A DNA stretch of 64,000 nt from the NCBI GenBank assembly GCA_034359265.1, contig CP136896.1, positions 66,475,501-66,539,500 on the forward strand, read 5' to 3'. The notes under the pieces were generated by a model, which was not told where the DNA came from, ran no database searches, and saw only the letters and a program-made list of their open reading frames with translations. Positions 1 to 9,815 of the stretch are shown here, in pieces. The DNA comes from Canna indica (taxonomy: Eukaryota > Streptophyta > Magnoliopsida > Zingiberales > Cannaceae). The translations under genes and the position numbers were made by a program. The first letter of the stretch is position 1. Every line of letters starts with the position of its first letter.

Positions 1-557
1 GGATGATGAGGATGAGCAGTGTAATGACTTTGGGGTGCAGGAAGTTGACAATGAAGCTCAATTGGAAGGGGATGAGGGAGAGCCCCTTATATGCATACTA
101 CAGAAACTACTTATTACTGAAAAACAACCAGTGAATTCTCAAAGGAATGAGATTTTTTGGAACCAGGTGCACAGTACAAGAAAAAGTATGCAACTTGATA
201 ATAGATGGTGGCAGTTGTGAGAATGTAGTGTCTGCAGCTATGGTGAAAGCATTGAAACTACCAATGATACCCCACCCTAATCCTTATAAAATAGGATGGG
301 TAAAGAGAGGAGTGGACATTACAGTGAGTCATCAATGTCAAATTCTATTTTCCATTGGTTCAACATATATGGACCAGGTCACTTGTGATATATTAGACAT
401 GGATGCGTGTCACATTCTCCTTGGTAGGCCATGGCTATATGACAGGGAGGTGACACATAATGGCAAGGACAATACATATTCTTTTGTTTGGAACCAAAAG
501 AAACTTACTTTAATGCCTCTTTCACATGAAGCTAGTCAGTCCAAACAAACAAAATAG
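1..557 (+). pseudogene. gag-pol aspartic protease region of Ty3 element, frameshifted
   Basis: Positions 35-160 (frame 2) read like the end of gag and the linker before protease. The protease itself is in frame 3 from about 165 to 554, so one base was gained or lost near 160-170. The active-site region reads IIDGGSCENV, the D-G-G-S form common in plant chromoviruses, and the flap side ends in HILLGRPWLYDR, the usual conserved block. A TAG at 555-557 interrupts the link to reverse transcriptase. Clearly a retroelement protease relic, not a host protease. Confidence 0.85.
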
Positions 558-620
558 CCCACTGCAGCTATCCCTACAATTCCTGACATCCATCAGACGA
601 CACAAACAAGGGACATCATT

Positions 621-1601
621 ATGGCTTTAGTTCTCAAAAATCCAGGGCCAACTGATTCTTACAAAGTGCATGAGGAAGTAAAACCATTGTTAGTAGAATA
701 TTCAGACTTACACCCTGATGAATTACCATCTGAGCTTCCACCAATAAGGAATATTCAACATGGGATAGATCTTATTCCTGGTTCAAGCCTTCCAAACCTA
801 CCTCACTATAGGATGAGCCCTAGAGAATATGAAATCCTACAGGGCATTGTAGATGATCTGTTGTTGAAAAAGCTTATAAGGCAAAGCACTAGCCCATGTG
901 TAGTGTTTGCCTTATTGGTGCCTAAAAAGGACAAATCACGGAGGATGTGCGTGGACAGTAGGTCCATCAATAAGATCATAGTTAAGTACAGATTTCCTAT
1001 TCCTAGGCTTGAAGACATGCTAGATAAATTAGAAGGCTCTAAGTTGTTCTCTAAGCTAGACCTTAAAAGTGGTTATCATCAAATCAGGATTCGAGAAGGA
1101 GATGAGTGGAAAACAGCCTTTAAAACTAAAGAAGGCTTGTATGAATGACTTGTAATGCCATTTGGGCTATGCAATGCCCCAAGTACATTTATGAGGCTTA
1201 TGAATTAAGTCCTCAAACCCTTCATTGGCAAGTTCCTAGTGGTGTACTTTGATGACATCTTAATTTACAGCAGGACTAGAACTGAACACATGCAACAGTT
1301 GAAAGAAGTGTTTCAGGTGCTGAGAGCCAATAAGCTATACTTCAGCATACATAAGTGTGAGTTCCTAACTGAGAAGCTATTATTTCTGGGTTTTGTCATA
1401 AGTAAGGATGGAATCCATACTGATCCTAAAAAAGTCCAAGCAATCGTTGACTGGATGCCACCCCGAAATATCACTGAGCTAAGAAGTTTCCTTGGACTGG
1501 CTACCTTTTATAGAAGATTCATTAAGGGGTTCAGTGAACTTGCAGGGCCTCTTACCGACAGTTTAAAAAAAGGTCAATTTGAATGGAATTCAGCACAATA
1601 A
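621..1601 (+). pseudogene. Ty3 reverse transcriptase domain with in-frame stops
   Basis: Conserved reverse transcriptase blocks are visible: [25 protein letters not shown], and the catalytic YFDDILIYS near 1242-1268. The frame is broken by TGA at 1146-1148 where tryptophan is expected, TAA near 1204-1206 where glutamine is expected, and TAA at 1599-1601. All segments stay in the same frame, so the damage is point mutation, not indels. The thumb region (LRSFLGLATFYRRFI) precedes the RNase H domain as usual. Confidence 0.9.
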
Positions 1602-1616
1602 GCCAGTTTCAACACA

Positions 1617-3389
1617 TTGAAATTTAGACTAACAGAAGCTCCAGTTCTAGCTTTGCCAACTTTTGAAAAGGTATTTGAGGTTGAAACAGATGCATCCAAA
1701 GTAGGAATAGGAGCAGTTCTAATGCAAGACGGTAAACCCATTGCCTATTTCAGTGAAAAACTAAGTGAAGCTAGGGAAAAGTGGACTACCTATGAACTTG
1801 AACTATATGCAGTGGTGAGGGCTTTTGACCATTGGACTCATTACCTAGTTCAAAAAGACTTCATCCTACACAGTGACCACCAACCTTTGAAATACCTGAA
1901 TTCACAAAAGAAACTGAACTCTCTCCATGCCAGGTGGTTAGAATTTTTGCAAAAGTTTCAATACTCTTTTCAATACAAAAGTGGGAACAAAAATAAAATG
2001 GCTGATGCCTTGAGCCGAAAGAACTACATCCTAACTGTTATGAATGTTGAATTAACCAATTTTGAAAACTTGAAGGACTTGTATTCCACATATGATGATT
2101 TCAGCTTACCATGGCAAAAATGCAATAGTGGTGACAATAGTGGGGAATTTAATATCACTGATGGATTTCTTTGCAAAGGCAATAAACTTTGCATTCTGAG
2201 AACCTCACTAAGAGAGCATCTCATAGAAGAACTTCATGCTGATGGTTTAGCTGCTCACTTGGGGAGAGATAAGACCCTTAAATTGTTGACAGAAAGATAC
2301 TACTGGCCAAAAATGGTTAAGGACATTACTACCTATGTGGAAAGGTGTCTGGTTTGTCAAAAGGCTAAGGGGAATTCTCAAAATATAGGATTGTACAGTC
2401 CTCTACTTGTGCCCGAAACAATTTGGGAAGATCTTTCAATGGATTTCATTCTTGGGTTACCAATGACACCAAGGAAGGTAGACTCTATATTTGTAGTTGT
2501 CGACAGGTTCTCCAAGATGGCTCATTTCCTACCTTGCAAGAAAACTTCAGATGCCAGTTATGTAGCCAATTTGTTTTTCAGAGAGATAGTGAAATTACAT
2601 GGCATTCCAAAGTCAATTACTTCAGACAGGGATGTGAAATTCATAAGTCATTTCTGGAAAATACCATGGCTGAAACAAGGCACTAAGTTAAATTTTAGTA
2701 GTGTCTACCATCCCCAAATTGATGGCCAAACAGAAGTCATTAACAGGACATTAGGCAGTATATTACGATCAATTGCCATGGACAAGCCTAAGCAGTGGGA
2801 TACTCTCCTCGCTCAAGCTGAGTTTGCTTATAATAGCATGACAAACAGAACTACTGGACTACCCCCTTTTGCTATTGTATACACCAAAACACCAAATCAT
2901 ACTGTTGATCTCATTTCCATCAGGAGAGAAAAGGGTCACAATGGTTCAACATTTGCTGAAGATTATATCCAGGAACACAAACGACTTCAGAAAGTCATTG
3001 AAGCAGCTAACCTCAAATATAAGCAGGCTGCTGATAAACATAGAAGAGTGAAGATTTTTCAAGTGGGAGACTTGGTGATGGTATACCTAAGGAAGGAAAG
3101 ATTTCCAGCAGGCACTTATAACAAACTGAAACCAAAGAAAATTGGACCCTTCCAAGTGATTCAAGCTATGGGTGACAATGCCTACTTGATAGACTTGGTT
3201 GACGATTTCAAGATTTCTCCTATATTCAATGTCTCAGACCTATTTCCATATGTACCTCCAGATGCCGCACCTTTGGAACAGGAAGAACTCGAGGTCGAGT
3301 TCCCTGATAGCAAGGGGAATTTGATGCAGGAGCTGAGCACATTTGACACCCAAGAAGTGCAACTTGAGAGCTCAAACTTGTTTAAGTGA
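1617..3389 (+). pseudogene. Ty3 RNase H and integrase, 590 codons open
   Basis: RNase H starts with EVETDASKVGIGAVL and includes SDHQPLKYL and ADALSR. The integrase zinc-binding region has His (HADGLAAH) and Cys pairs (CLVCQ), followed by the core with MDFILGLP, SDRDVKF and GQTEVINRTLG, which carry the DDE acidic residues. The C-terminal tail matches the GPFQVI and NVSDL blocks. This is the longest undamaged stretch of the element. It cannot be expressed as a polyprotein because of the upstream stops. Confidence 0.9.
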
Positions 3390-3657
3390 TAGTTTAAATG
3401 TGAGTAGGACATGTGGTGTACCCTGCAGCTGAGTTTAAATGTTGTTAATTCTTTTTCTTGGCTGACACGTGTAAAGGGTTATAAATAACCTATATATGCA
3501 AGGGTTAGAAAAGACAAAAAAAAAATTCTGAAATGTAATTTTTTCATCCAGTTTCAATTTCCAAGATCGATTCTTCGATCGAATGAAATAAAGGACATTG
3601 CCTGAATTCTTTCTTCTTGTTATTGATTTCTTAGCTGAAATCGAGAGTTGTTCTACA
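3390..3657 (+). repeat. probable 3' LTR of the Ty3 element
   Basis: After the pol stop comes about 270 bp with a TATA-like TTATAAATA near 3479 and an AATAAA-type signal near 3586, in the order expected of U3-R-U5. The right boundary is placed at a CA near 3656-3660, where MULE coding similarity begins on the other strand. The left boundary and polypurine tract are not clear, and the partner LTR is outside the window, so the limits are approximate. Confidence 0.5.
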
Positions 3658-5292
3658 TCACAATGCCTAAGTGTTCAGTTAATCTTATCAAAAACCACCT
3701 CCATGAGTCTTCATTCTCACCTTCAACCACAGCCCAACATATTGGAAACATCTGATTGTTTCCATCCCTACCAACTGCAGACAGTAGTTGACCACCAGCT
3801 TCTGACTTCAAAAAGCACACATATAATGAAATCACGGGCCTATAACCACCCAAAAACCCTTCTTTTAATGCATCAAAACCAACAAACATTCTCTTGAATT
3901 TGTTATGACCCTCAACCATTGTGGAAAATAGCCCATGTTTGTAAACCTTCTTCAGTTCTGCTACATAAGATGACAACATCTTATAATGATCTGCCAATGA
4001 ACCTGATAAAGCTTTCAATGCCCTTGCTCTGGCTCTATAACATACATTCTTAGTGACTGATATGACAAATTTTTGGTCAATATTCCTTTGCATTTCAAGT
4101 ACATTCCAGTCTGGTTTTTCCCTAAAAGTTTCCATGTAGTGTCTTGCAAGCCATTTAGATGAGGCTTGCTTGTTTCTTGCTGGTCTAGAGCATTTATGCT
4201 CTGAATCATATCTCTTAATCACAAATGCTTCATTCCTTTGTGTTAAGCTTCCATAAATCCTCCAAGGGCATTTGGCACTACACCTAGCCTCTACATTTTT
4301 CTCATCAGACCTAGTAAACTCAATAGCCTTCCCATTCTTCAAAGCATAGTCTTAAACAGCTTGCCTGAACTGTCCTGCTGATTCAAACCTCATGTTAAGA
4401 CAAAATTCTTCAGATTCTTTGCCCCTAAATCCTTTACCCTTTGGTTTTCTTAATTTTTGTATATCTTCATCATCACTGCTATTATGTGTCTTCACTGATT
4501 CAGTTAAAGTATCACTTGATGATGATTCATCAGAACTTGATAAATCATTGTTCCCACCCTCAGCTTCCCTGTGCTGATCTCCTCCACCATTGGTACCTTG
4601 CTCATCTTTACTGTGTTGATCTCCTCCACCACTGATACCTTGCTCATCTTCCCTATGCTCATCTTCCCTGTGCTCATCTCCTCCACCACTAGTACCTTGC
4701 TCATCTTTACTGTGCTGATCGCCTCCACTATTGATACCTTGCACATCTTTCCTGTGCTCATCTCCTCCACCACTAGTACCTTGCTCATCATTATTCTGTA
4801 TTCTTTTATTTCTCTTCACTATTCTGTATTTCTCATCATCCTCGTCACTTGTGCCATCATCTCTATTAAAATCAGTATGTTCATGAGCCTCATCCTAGTC
4901 AACTCCTTCATGATCAAGCTCCAAATTCTTATTTTGGTTCTGATTTTTGAGAGCATGTTCTAATTTCTTTTTCCTCAATGCATAGTCTCTAACTCATTCT
5001 GAATAGAAGTGTATAGACTCACAACTTATCACCAATTTACACATCTCCTTAACTTCAGTTTTTATCTTTATCTCCATTAGTCCAGAGATAAGGGCTTCTT
5101 AGGGTCTTTGTACCATAATTTAGTTCGAGAGTAACCTAATGTCTCTACCAAGAGTCTCATGTCAGACAATATAATTATATTTGAAATCATATCATCTTCT
5201 CTGACTAAGAGCAGTTCACCCCCTACATAGCGTACATGAGGTTCAAAAATCATTTGACCACCATGATGTACTACAATCTCAAATTTTTCATC
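3653..5292 (-). pseudogene. MuDR-type transposase, 5' part, multiply mutated
   Basis: Reading from 5292 downwards, a probable exon starts after a TAG splice acceptor with the PB1-like MULE N-domain (VVHHGGQMIFEPHVRYVGG, then LVETLGYSRT). A frameshift near 5075 and stops near 5000, 4900 and 4352-4354 follow. An acidic repeat-rich linker occupies 4560-4819. The MuDR DNA-binding domain (CPWRIYGSL) and the start of the MULE transposase domain (GGQLLSAVGRDGNNQMFPIC) occupy 3653-4342. The usual DGCFLK, whose Asp is catalytic in the family, reads YVCFLK here. The protein ends at the retrotransposon boundary, losing the rest of the DDE core. Confidence 0.85.
4568..4800 (-). repeat. 42-bp tandem repeat in MULE transposase linker
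   Basis: About five and a half copies of a 42-bp unit encode a hydrophilic 14-residue repeat of the form DEQGTSGGGDEHRK. Copies differ by a few substitutions and one local partial duplication (EHREDEHRED). The array lies between the N-domain and the DNA-binding domain of the dead transposase. Confidence 0.8.
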
Positions 5293-5719
5293 CTACATGA
5301 AAATGAATATACGGCAGATGGCAAATAGTGAAAAAATAATGAAAAATATATATTCACATGTATATTAGGACCACCGCACATGGATTAAAAAAAAAGATCA
5401 CACATGCGAAAGAAACCAAAAATATACCTGTTGTTTTTGGGACCATAGCTTCGCAATGTCCCTACCGCTCGTCCCTTCGTGCCCTAATCCGACGACAAAG
5501 ACTCTAGAAGGCGTGCCCTAATCCGACGACAAAGGTGACATAAATCTCCCTCTTCGTAGTGTTCGAGCAGACGAGCAGGTAAAATAAGAACTAGGGCATC
5601 GAGCGCGCCCAACTTGAAGACGATGGAAAAATTACCATTTTGCCCCTCCCTATTTCAAAAAATATTAGCATCATGGGTGGGTAATTTTGTAATTTTATGT
5701 TATCCTTTACTCGTCCGTT

Positions 5720-5919
5720 AAAATTATATGCCACGTTGGCAAAGTAACTTGCCACGTCGTCGCCGTTAACGGCCATGTCAGCAAAAATCGTCAGAAAAGA
5801 CGGTGCGTGCTAAACGGGGTGATGGAATCAAAGTTCGTGTATTTTCTTGCTAACGGAAAAAGTTTATGCTAGAAATGGGAAAAAGTCCAAAATTCGTTTT
5901 TTTTTTTTGGTATTTACTC
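5720..5919 (-). repeat. terminal inverted repeat of the truncated MULE
   Basis: Read inwards from 5919 on the minus strand, this matches the Pack-MULE left TIR read from 6424 on the plus strand. Shared blocks include the terminal TAAATAC-A-rich tract, GGACTTTTTCC, CGTTAGCAAG, TTTAGCACGCA and TTAACGGCGACGACGTG. The shared length is about 170-190 bp with point differences. It shows the two elements belong to one TIR family. Confidence 0.85.
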
Positions 5920-6177
5920 GTAAATATATATGTCAAGAATGAAATTATATACATTTCAAATGTGTGTACTACGTACTATATATAATTTGATAATATTGTC
6001 GACAATGAAAAACGATGTTCATCGATGTAACAACAAGAGCAAAAGAACATAACTTAAATACCAAGAAAAAAGAAGGAGAAAAAAATAGCCATATATGTAC
6101 ACAAGTCCTCTTATTGACTATAAAGTTTGAACAATCAGTCCAAAGATAAGTGCACTTCAAAAATGAGGATTCTAATA
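5920..6177. other. short AT-rich spacer, no feature seen
   Basis: This stretch lies between the MULE end and the target-site duplication of the old hAT element. I see no coding frame with family resemblance and no clear repeat. Confidence 0.5.
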
Positions 6178-6423
6178 GCCTAGAACTAGGGGATGCCAAT
6201 GGAGCGCGAGTTCGGCGCTAATAGTGCTGCCCCCACACCCACACATACATGTTTACTAAACATGTATCGTACGTACCCACACCCGTGATGGATATCTATC
6301 ACTCGTCCCCACGCGAGTAATTATTGATACCCACAGATACTCATTTCTTTTATTGTGTTATATACTTATAAACTCACGTGTTATAAGTAATATATTGTAA
6401 TATATTATAAGTAATATAATATA

Positions 6424-6610
6424 GATTAAATATAAAAAAATATGAACTTTGGACCTTTTTCCAATTTTAGCATAAAATTTTTTCGTTAGCAAGGAAATAC
6501 ACCAACTTTCATTCTGTTATCTTGTTTAGCACGCATCGTCATTTTTGACGATTTTGGCTGATGTGTCACTTAACGGCGACGACGTGATAAATTTTATCCT
6601 ACGTGGATTA
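6424..6610 (+). repeat. left TIR of Pack-MULE
   Basis: Inverted relative to 8215-8400. Shared blocks include TTTAGCATAAA, TTCATTCTGTTA, TTTTTGACGATTTTG and TGATGTGTCACTTAA. The element TIR class is therefore long-TIR MULE. Confidence 0.85.
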
Positions 6611-6638
6611 TTATTTTAATCAATATTATTATTAAAAA

Positions 6639-6639
<1 letters not shown>

Positions 6640-6689
<50 letters not shown>
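6640..6689 (+). repeat. (ATT)n microsatellite
   Basis: About 16 copies of ATT/TTA directly inside the left TIR of the Pack-MULE. Confidence 0.95.
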
Positions 6690-6690
<1 letters not shown>

Positions 6691-6715
6691 TCTCCTTTGT
6701 TAGGAGAAGACGTCG

Positions 6716-7357
6716 TTGTACTTTTCATGCGTCTACGAGACCAACGATGGCTTGTCACCGCCGAGATTCGTCGGTCTGGCCGAAGAGCCCCTGGTTGTTC
6801 TGGTCGTTGCCGAACCGGAAGTTAGCGATCTCGACGCCGAGGGTCAGCGTGAGCTTATCACGAGCGTAGAAGCCTGTGGTGTACGAGAGTTATCACCGTA
6901 CTTAACGTCGTAGAGGCAACTACCACTATACCTTTGTCACAACTATTGATGTCGATCTCGGAGCAGAAGGCGGAGCTGCAAGAGATGTTGGAGTAGGTGG
7001 AAGAGCGAGCGCAGTTGAAGATTAGATCGATCTGCGTGTGATAATAGACGACGCATGGTTCACACTGGATCTAGGTAATATCGCTTTCGGTGTCCATGAA
7101 GAGGTTTGGTCCCGCCTCGGCGTGCCGATGCCGACCATGATGATGTATTCTCTGGTGGCAATCGGGCTGCCATTTCATACCGTGATTCTCGCTGCCTCTG
7201 GCTGCAAGACCGAGCTGGAAGCGGAGGCTGAGGCACCGGGGATGCGGCAGTAGAGCGAGTTAACGCCGGCTTGGTCCTTGCCGAGATTTTGCTTCGGGGA
7301 GAGTGTCAGTCGGTGTTGCAGCGGCGAGCATGGGCCGTCTCGGTGAACCACCCTCAA
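6716..7357 (-). pseudogene. captured aspartic protease fragment (nepenthesin/CND41-like)
   Basis: On the minus strand, read downwards from 7357, the translation starts with VVHRDGPCSPLQHR and a DQA-V-SL block, as in plant A1-family aspartic protease propeptides. Next come REYIIMVGIGTPRRDQT, then DTESDIT where the catalytic DTGSDLTW is expected (Gly to Glu, and the Trp codon is a stop), and IQCEPC. Further on are SSTYSNISCSSAFCSEID, CLYDVKYGDNS, and finally FYARDKLTLTLG and FRFGNDQNNQGLFG near 6730-6830. At least three frame changes or stops interrupt it, and the second catalytic Asp lobe is absent. This is a non-functional gene fragment within the Pack-MULE. Confidence 0.85.
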
Positions 7358-7439
7358 TGTTGTGACGTTCGAGAATATTGCAGAATCTGATATATATATA
7401 TATAAAATCTAAATTATTGCTAGATTTAATCATCAAAGC

Positions 7440-7605
7440 AAGAAGATACCCGATCGGGATATCTTTTTACCCGATCGAGAAGCACTTTACCCAATTGAGA
7501 AACAAAAATACTTTTGGACACCCGATTAGAATTTCTTTTTACCCGATCGGGAAGACCTTTACCGATCGGGAAGCACTTTACCTGATCGGGAAACAAAAAG
7601 GGTAG
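7440..7605. repeat. CCGATCGGG-containing imperfect tandem repeat
   Basis: Five or six imperfect copies of an approximately 25-35-bp unit centred on CCCGATCGGGAA followed by GCACTTTACC or TTTCTTTTTACC. The core CCCGATCGGG is itself a palindrome. It sits between the two captured gene fragments and its origin is unknown. Confidence 0.75.
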
Positions 7606-7614
7606 CACTTTGCC

Positions 7615-8110
7615 GCCTCCACCATAGAGAAGGAAGCAGAACTGCTCGCCGAGAAGAGTGCAGCAAATCAGAAAGGAAATGAAGTAGAGTCCATTGATGA
7701 CAAAGAAACGCAGGAAGATGGAGAAATGTGATAAGGAGGAAGAAGAGAAGGTTCAACGGCGTGGGCGGCAGCGTGAGCGAGATGGATGGTGTCGGGCGTG
7801 GGGTACAAGCTAGGTACGTGTTCTAGGTGCTGAAGCAAGTGCACCCGGACCTGGGGATGTCAACGCGGGCAATGGCGGTGGTCGACGGGATGATGGGGGA
7901 CAAGTTCAAGCGGCTGACGGACAAGGGTGCGCACGCGACTCTTGATGTACACCGGGAAGAAGATAGAGGCAATGGTGCGGCTAGTGCTGCCGGGGGAGCT
8001 TGGCAAGCACGCTATTGTCGAGCTCCTCCACAGCGACGGTGACAACGAGACGAGCTCCTCCCCGGCAACGGTGACGATGATGAGCTCGTCCCGGCGACGG
8101 CGACGACGAG
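7615..8110 (+). pseudogene. captured histone H2B fragment
   Basis: A Lys/Glu-rich stretch (7620-7770) resembles a plant H2B N-terminal tail. It is followed by YVF, a TAG stop, then VLKQVHPDLGMSTRAM near 7813-7875, matching the start of the H2B histone fold. After a frame change near 7925 the C-terminal block IEAMVRLVLPGELGKHAI appears (7960-8013). The middle (the HYNKR region of H2B) is scrambled. It is GC-rich like typical plant histone genes, and carries a stop and a frameshift, so it is non-coding for a histone. Confidence 0.85.
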
Positions 8111-8214
8111 CTTCTCCCCGTGGAGTGCAATTAGCATCAAGGCCTTTGAGAAGAACAATCATGTCATCATTCTCATGTAAAATTATCAATTTGTCATTTT
8201 TGTATTAAATACTT

Positions 8215-8400
8215 GCAATGTAGGATAATTATTTACCACGTAATCTCCATTAAGTGACACATCAGTCAAAATCGTCAAAAATGCGGTGCATGCTAAAATG
8301 GGTAACAGAATGAATGTTAGTGTATTTCTTTGTTAACGTTAAAAATTTATGCTGAAAATGGAAAAATATCCTAAGTTCGTGTATTTTTTTGTATTTACTT
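8215..8400 (-). repeat. right TIR of Pack-MULE
   Basis: Reverse complement matches the left TIR over about 185 bp with scattered substitutions. The outer end is TAAATACAAAAAAATAC, corresponding to TAAATATAAAAAAATAT on the left. Confidence 0.85.
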
Positions 8401-8551
8401 TATAATATATTACTTATGAGTTACTTATAAAACTATTGCCTTCATGCAAGTTAATTATGAGTTAACATACTCCACGTATATTATAAAAATATAATATATC
8501 AAGAAATTGATATAATATATAAGAGTATAGTATATTTACAAGAGATGAAAT

Positions 8552-8688
8552 TTTTAGGGGTGAGCAAAAAAAATCGGTTTTCCGGCGAAATCGAACCGAT
8601 TTTTTCGGTTTCGGTTTTTTTTTTGGAAAAATCGGTTTTCGGTTTCGGTTAACCGACCGGTTGGATATAATTTATTAATTTTTAATTA

Positions 8689-8732
<44 letters not shown>

Positions 8733-9210
8733 TTATATATATATAATAATAATTTATAAATATAAAAAATTATAAAAAATTACAGAAAATTAAAAAATAT
8801 TAAAAATATATTAAAATATTAAAATTTAAAAAATATTTAAAAAATCAAAAAAATATTTAAAATATTTAAAAAAATAAAAAAATATTTTTAAAAAAAAATA
8901 AAAAAAATATATTAGTTTTTGTAGAACATTATCTTGGTTCAATGGTTTCACTTTTTTTTTTCTCAATGAGAATTTGCTATTTATTTAGATTTTTCTCTAT
9001 GATTTGCATAATATTATTATGTTTATAGGTTAAAAAAATTTATTGGTTAACCGAAAATTATCAGTTAACCGAACCGAAAAAACCGAAACCGAAATAGTGA
9101 TTAACCGAAGTTAATGGACCGATTACGGTTAATGATTTTGAAAAACCGAAGTTAATGGACCGGTTTTTTTTTTGCTAATGGACCGGTTAACCGGTCCATG
9201 CTCACCCCTA
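8552..9210. mobile_element. hAT MITE with 8-bp duplication
   Basis: Ends are TAGGGGTGAGCA (8555) and TGCTCACCCCTA (to 9210). The flanking duplication GATGAAAT is exact at 8544-8551 and 9211-9218, leaving three extra Ts at the left end. The interior is subterminal CGGTTTCGGTT and AACCGAAACCG repeats around an AT/TAA microsatellite core. No coding capacity. Confidence 0.9.
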
Positions 9211-9361
9211 GATGAAATCATGAATAGATGATTTAGATTTATTATATATATAAGCGGATAATGGGTATTAGTGGGTGTGCATATATAGTGCAGAATTCAT
9301 AATTGTACTCATTTATTAAATGCATGGGTAAAATATTTATACTCATACCCATACCAGTGGG

Positions 9362-9729
9362 TAGGGCTGTCCATTCGGTTCAACCCGAACCGAACCGAAC
9401 CAAAATTCACCTAACCGAATTTTTTTTATCCGAATTCCAACCCGAATTTGAACCGAATTATACCTAAACCGATCTAACCCGAACCGAATAATTTCGGTTC
9501 GATTCGATTTTCAACCTGAAAACCAAAATTTAAATTAATTCGGTTAAAAATTAAAAATTATTTTCTAATACCCATTTACTTATCTATATTAAAAAAATTT
9601 AAAAATATATTATTTTTTAATTAATTCGGTTTTCGGTTCGGGTCAAGAACCGAACTTGTAATCGTTGAAATCAAATCGAACCAAAAAAATCGGTTTGGTT
9701 CGAGTTGAACTGAATACTGGACACCCCTA
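9362..9729. mobile_element. 368-bp hAT MITE with 8-bp duplication
   Basis: Termini TAGGGCTGTCCA and TGGACACCCCTA are flanked by an exact duplication CCAGTGGG at 9354-9361 and 9730-9737. Subterminal regions carry repeated CCGAACCGAA and the inverse CGGTTCGG. No protein is encoded. Confidence 0.92.
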
Positions 9730-9815
9730 CCAGTGGGTATGATATGTTCTTCATACCTGACTCGTGTTGGATAAATATTTACAAGTACAAATAATATTGT
9801 CATCCTCGCCTAGAA

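Larger units (their letters stand above)
1..3657 (+). mobile_element. Ty3/gypsy LTR retrotransposon, 3' portion, decayed
   Basis: Protease, reverse transcriptase, RNase H and integrase follow in the order typical of Ty3/gypsy elements. They lie essentially in one frame but are broken by several stops. The 5' LTR and most of gag lie left of the window. The C-terminal region after the integrase (LRKERFPAGTYNKLKPKKIG and the following FNVSDLFPY) resembles chromovirus lineages of the CRM/Reina type; the clade is a guess. The right end abuts a MULE coding sequence that stops being recognisable at the same point, so the retrotransposon probably inserted into that MULE. Confidence 0.9.
3658..5919 (-). 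mobile_element. Mutator-like element (MULE), truncated and inactive
   Basis: The minus strand carries a MuDR-type transposase. Its upstream end reaches a terminal inverted repeat at about 5720-5919 that is closely related to the TIRs of the Pack-MULE at 6424-8400. The 3' half of the transposase and the other TIR are missing; the coding sequence stops exactly where the Ty3 LTR begins. Upstream of the coding region (about 5460-5540) a short direct duplication of a CCTAATCCGACGACAAAG motif lies in the probable leader. Confidence 0.85.
6424..8400. mobile_element. Pack-MULE carrying two host gene fragments
   Basis: Inverted repeats of about 185 bp bound a GC-rich interior (6690-8130) in otherwise AT-rich DNA. 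A 9-bp flanking duplication TATAATATA is present at 6415-6423 and 8401-8409, the size expected for MULEs, although AT-rich. No transposase is present. The interior contains an aspartic protease fragment on the minus strand and a histone H2B fragment on the plus strand, separated by a CCGATCGGG-rich repeat tract. This is the definition of a Pack-MULE with at least two captures. Confidence 0.85.
6186..9807. mobile_element. old hAT-type non-autonomous element, host of a nested cluster
   Basis: The left end reads CTAGGGGATGCCAATGG. The right end, read in reverse, gives GAGGATGACAAT, an imperfect TIR of the plant TAGGGATGGCAAT hAT MITE type. Flanking 8-bp duplications GCCTAGAA are identical at 6178-6185 and 9808-9815. 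Own sequence is only about 600 bp (6186-6414, 8410-8543, 9219-9353, 9738-9807), rich in CACCC/GGGTG motifs. The rest is three later insertions, each with its own duplication. Confidence 0.7.

Noticed and set aside
4571..4963. 130-codon ORF on the plus strand
   Set aside because: Antisense shadow of the 42-bp repeat in the MULE transposase.
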